Shown here piece by piece: positions 5,055-5,394 of a DNA stretch of 5,394 nucleotides. This DNA is from Endozoicomonadaceae bacterium. Its GTDB lineage: Bacteria > Pseudomonadota > Gammaproteobacteria > Pseudomonadales > Endozoicomonadaceae. The DNA is taken from positions 1 through 5,394 of the forward strand of contig JAAOIJ010000107.1 of assembly GCA_015163815.1 (NCBI GenBank), in the 5' to 3' direction. The position numbers and the translations under genes are program-made. The notes below the pieces were generated by a model. The model was not told the DNA's origin and did no database searches. It was given only the letters and a program-made list of their open reading frames with translations. Each line of letters starts with the position of its first letter. Positions within the stretch are counted from its first letter, which is position 1.

Positions 5055-5394
5055 TCAACCATGAAGTGCAACCCCTAAAGATTTTTCTATTTTTCGCATC
5101 ATTTCGTTAGGTGTTCGATCGTTTGACACTTTTCTAGGCCTATTATTGAGTGCTTTTTGAATCGCTAAAATCTCATCATCTTCTATGTCTATAAACTCTG
5201 TTTTCTTTAGCATATATTAGCAAGATAATCCATTGGTATGCTCATTTAAACCTCTTTCCCAAGAAGCATAAGGTGCAGCAAAATAACATTTTATTTTCAA
5301 TGCTTTAGATAAGACTTTATGCTGAGAGAATGCTTTGCCATGATGAAAAGTAATCGTTTGTCTATATTTAAGCAGCATCTTTCTTAAACACTTG
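5055..5394 (-). pseudogene. IS30-family transposase C-terminal remnant
   Basis: About 112 codons, open at the right window edge, ending at TGA 5057-5055. The pattern TITFHHGKAFSQH, then YFAAPYASWERGLNEHTNGL, then IQKALNNRPRKVSNDRTPNEM is characteristic of IS30 transposases (T-x-D-N-G-x-E-F; PYSSWERGTNENTNGL; L-N-x-RPRK). The glutamate-containing WERG-x-NE segment is kept. The second catalytic Asp position reads His (FHHG for the usual xDNG), and a TAA stop at 5219-5217 replaces the expected I-R-Q-Y-F-P-K region (SC*YMLKK). It is therefore inactive. The sequence past the stop resembles an IS30-type end, and it abuts the IS5-type remnant at about 5053. Confidence 0.85.

Noticed and set aside
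4808..5071. 87-codon open frame on the minus strand
   Set aside because: It is chimeric, beginning out of frame in the IS30 remnant and continuing antisense through the IS5-type remnant; plus-strand similarity there is clear.
1..5394. CRISPR array, toxin-antitoxin pair or phage gene
   Set aside because: No regularly spaced repeats, no paired small genes with ribosome-binding sites and no phage-like protein motifs were found on either strand.

Overview
The window looks like AT-rich DNA from a gammaproteobacterium whose genome is decaying under insertion-sequence (IS) load. A host-associated or facultatively intracellular lineage such as Legionellales/Coxiellaceae relatives would fit, but that assignment is inferred from base composition, the style of the tmRNA and tRNA, and the abundant dead transposases. 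No taxon-specific marker is visible.

Layout from left to right. At 99-357 there is a short MITE-like remnant with terminal inverted repeats and the first codons of a transposase. A complete tmRNA gene (ssrA, 489-886, + strand) follows, with a probable promoter upstream and an unusually long 19-codon tag frame. At about 1031-1570 lies a heavily decayed transposase of the IS5 superfamily (+), followed by a cluster of small hairpins. A tRNA-Ile2 gene with a CAU anticodon occupies 1602-1678 (-). The intact coding core is on the minus strand, transcribed panB (4430-3630), then an aldo/keto reductase (3605-2676), then panC (2675-1815). A good sigma70-type promoter sits upstream of panB at 4468-4496. 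From 4530 to the right edge is a second, longer copy of the transposase element seen at 99-357, full of stops. It ends abruptly at about 5053 against the C-terminal remnant of an IS30-family transposase on the opposite strand.

How the genes work together. PanB makes ketopantoate from alpha-ketoisovalerate and PanC joins pantoate to beta-alanine. The step between them, reduction of ketopantoate to pantoate, is normally done by PanE (or by IlvC or PanG). Here the gene placed exactly between panB and panC is a complete aldo/keto reductase with an intact Asp-Tyr-Lys-His tetrad. The simplest hypothesis is that it is a non-homologous ketopantoate (or ketopantoyl-lactone) reductase, giving a self-contained ketoisovalerate-to-pantothenate operon. 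This is the most interesting observation in the window. panD and panE are not present here.

The related IS remnants at 99-357 and 4530-5053 lie in the same orientation on either side of ssrA, tRNA-Ile2 and the pan operon. The block is therefore flanked by diverged direct repeats.
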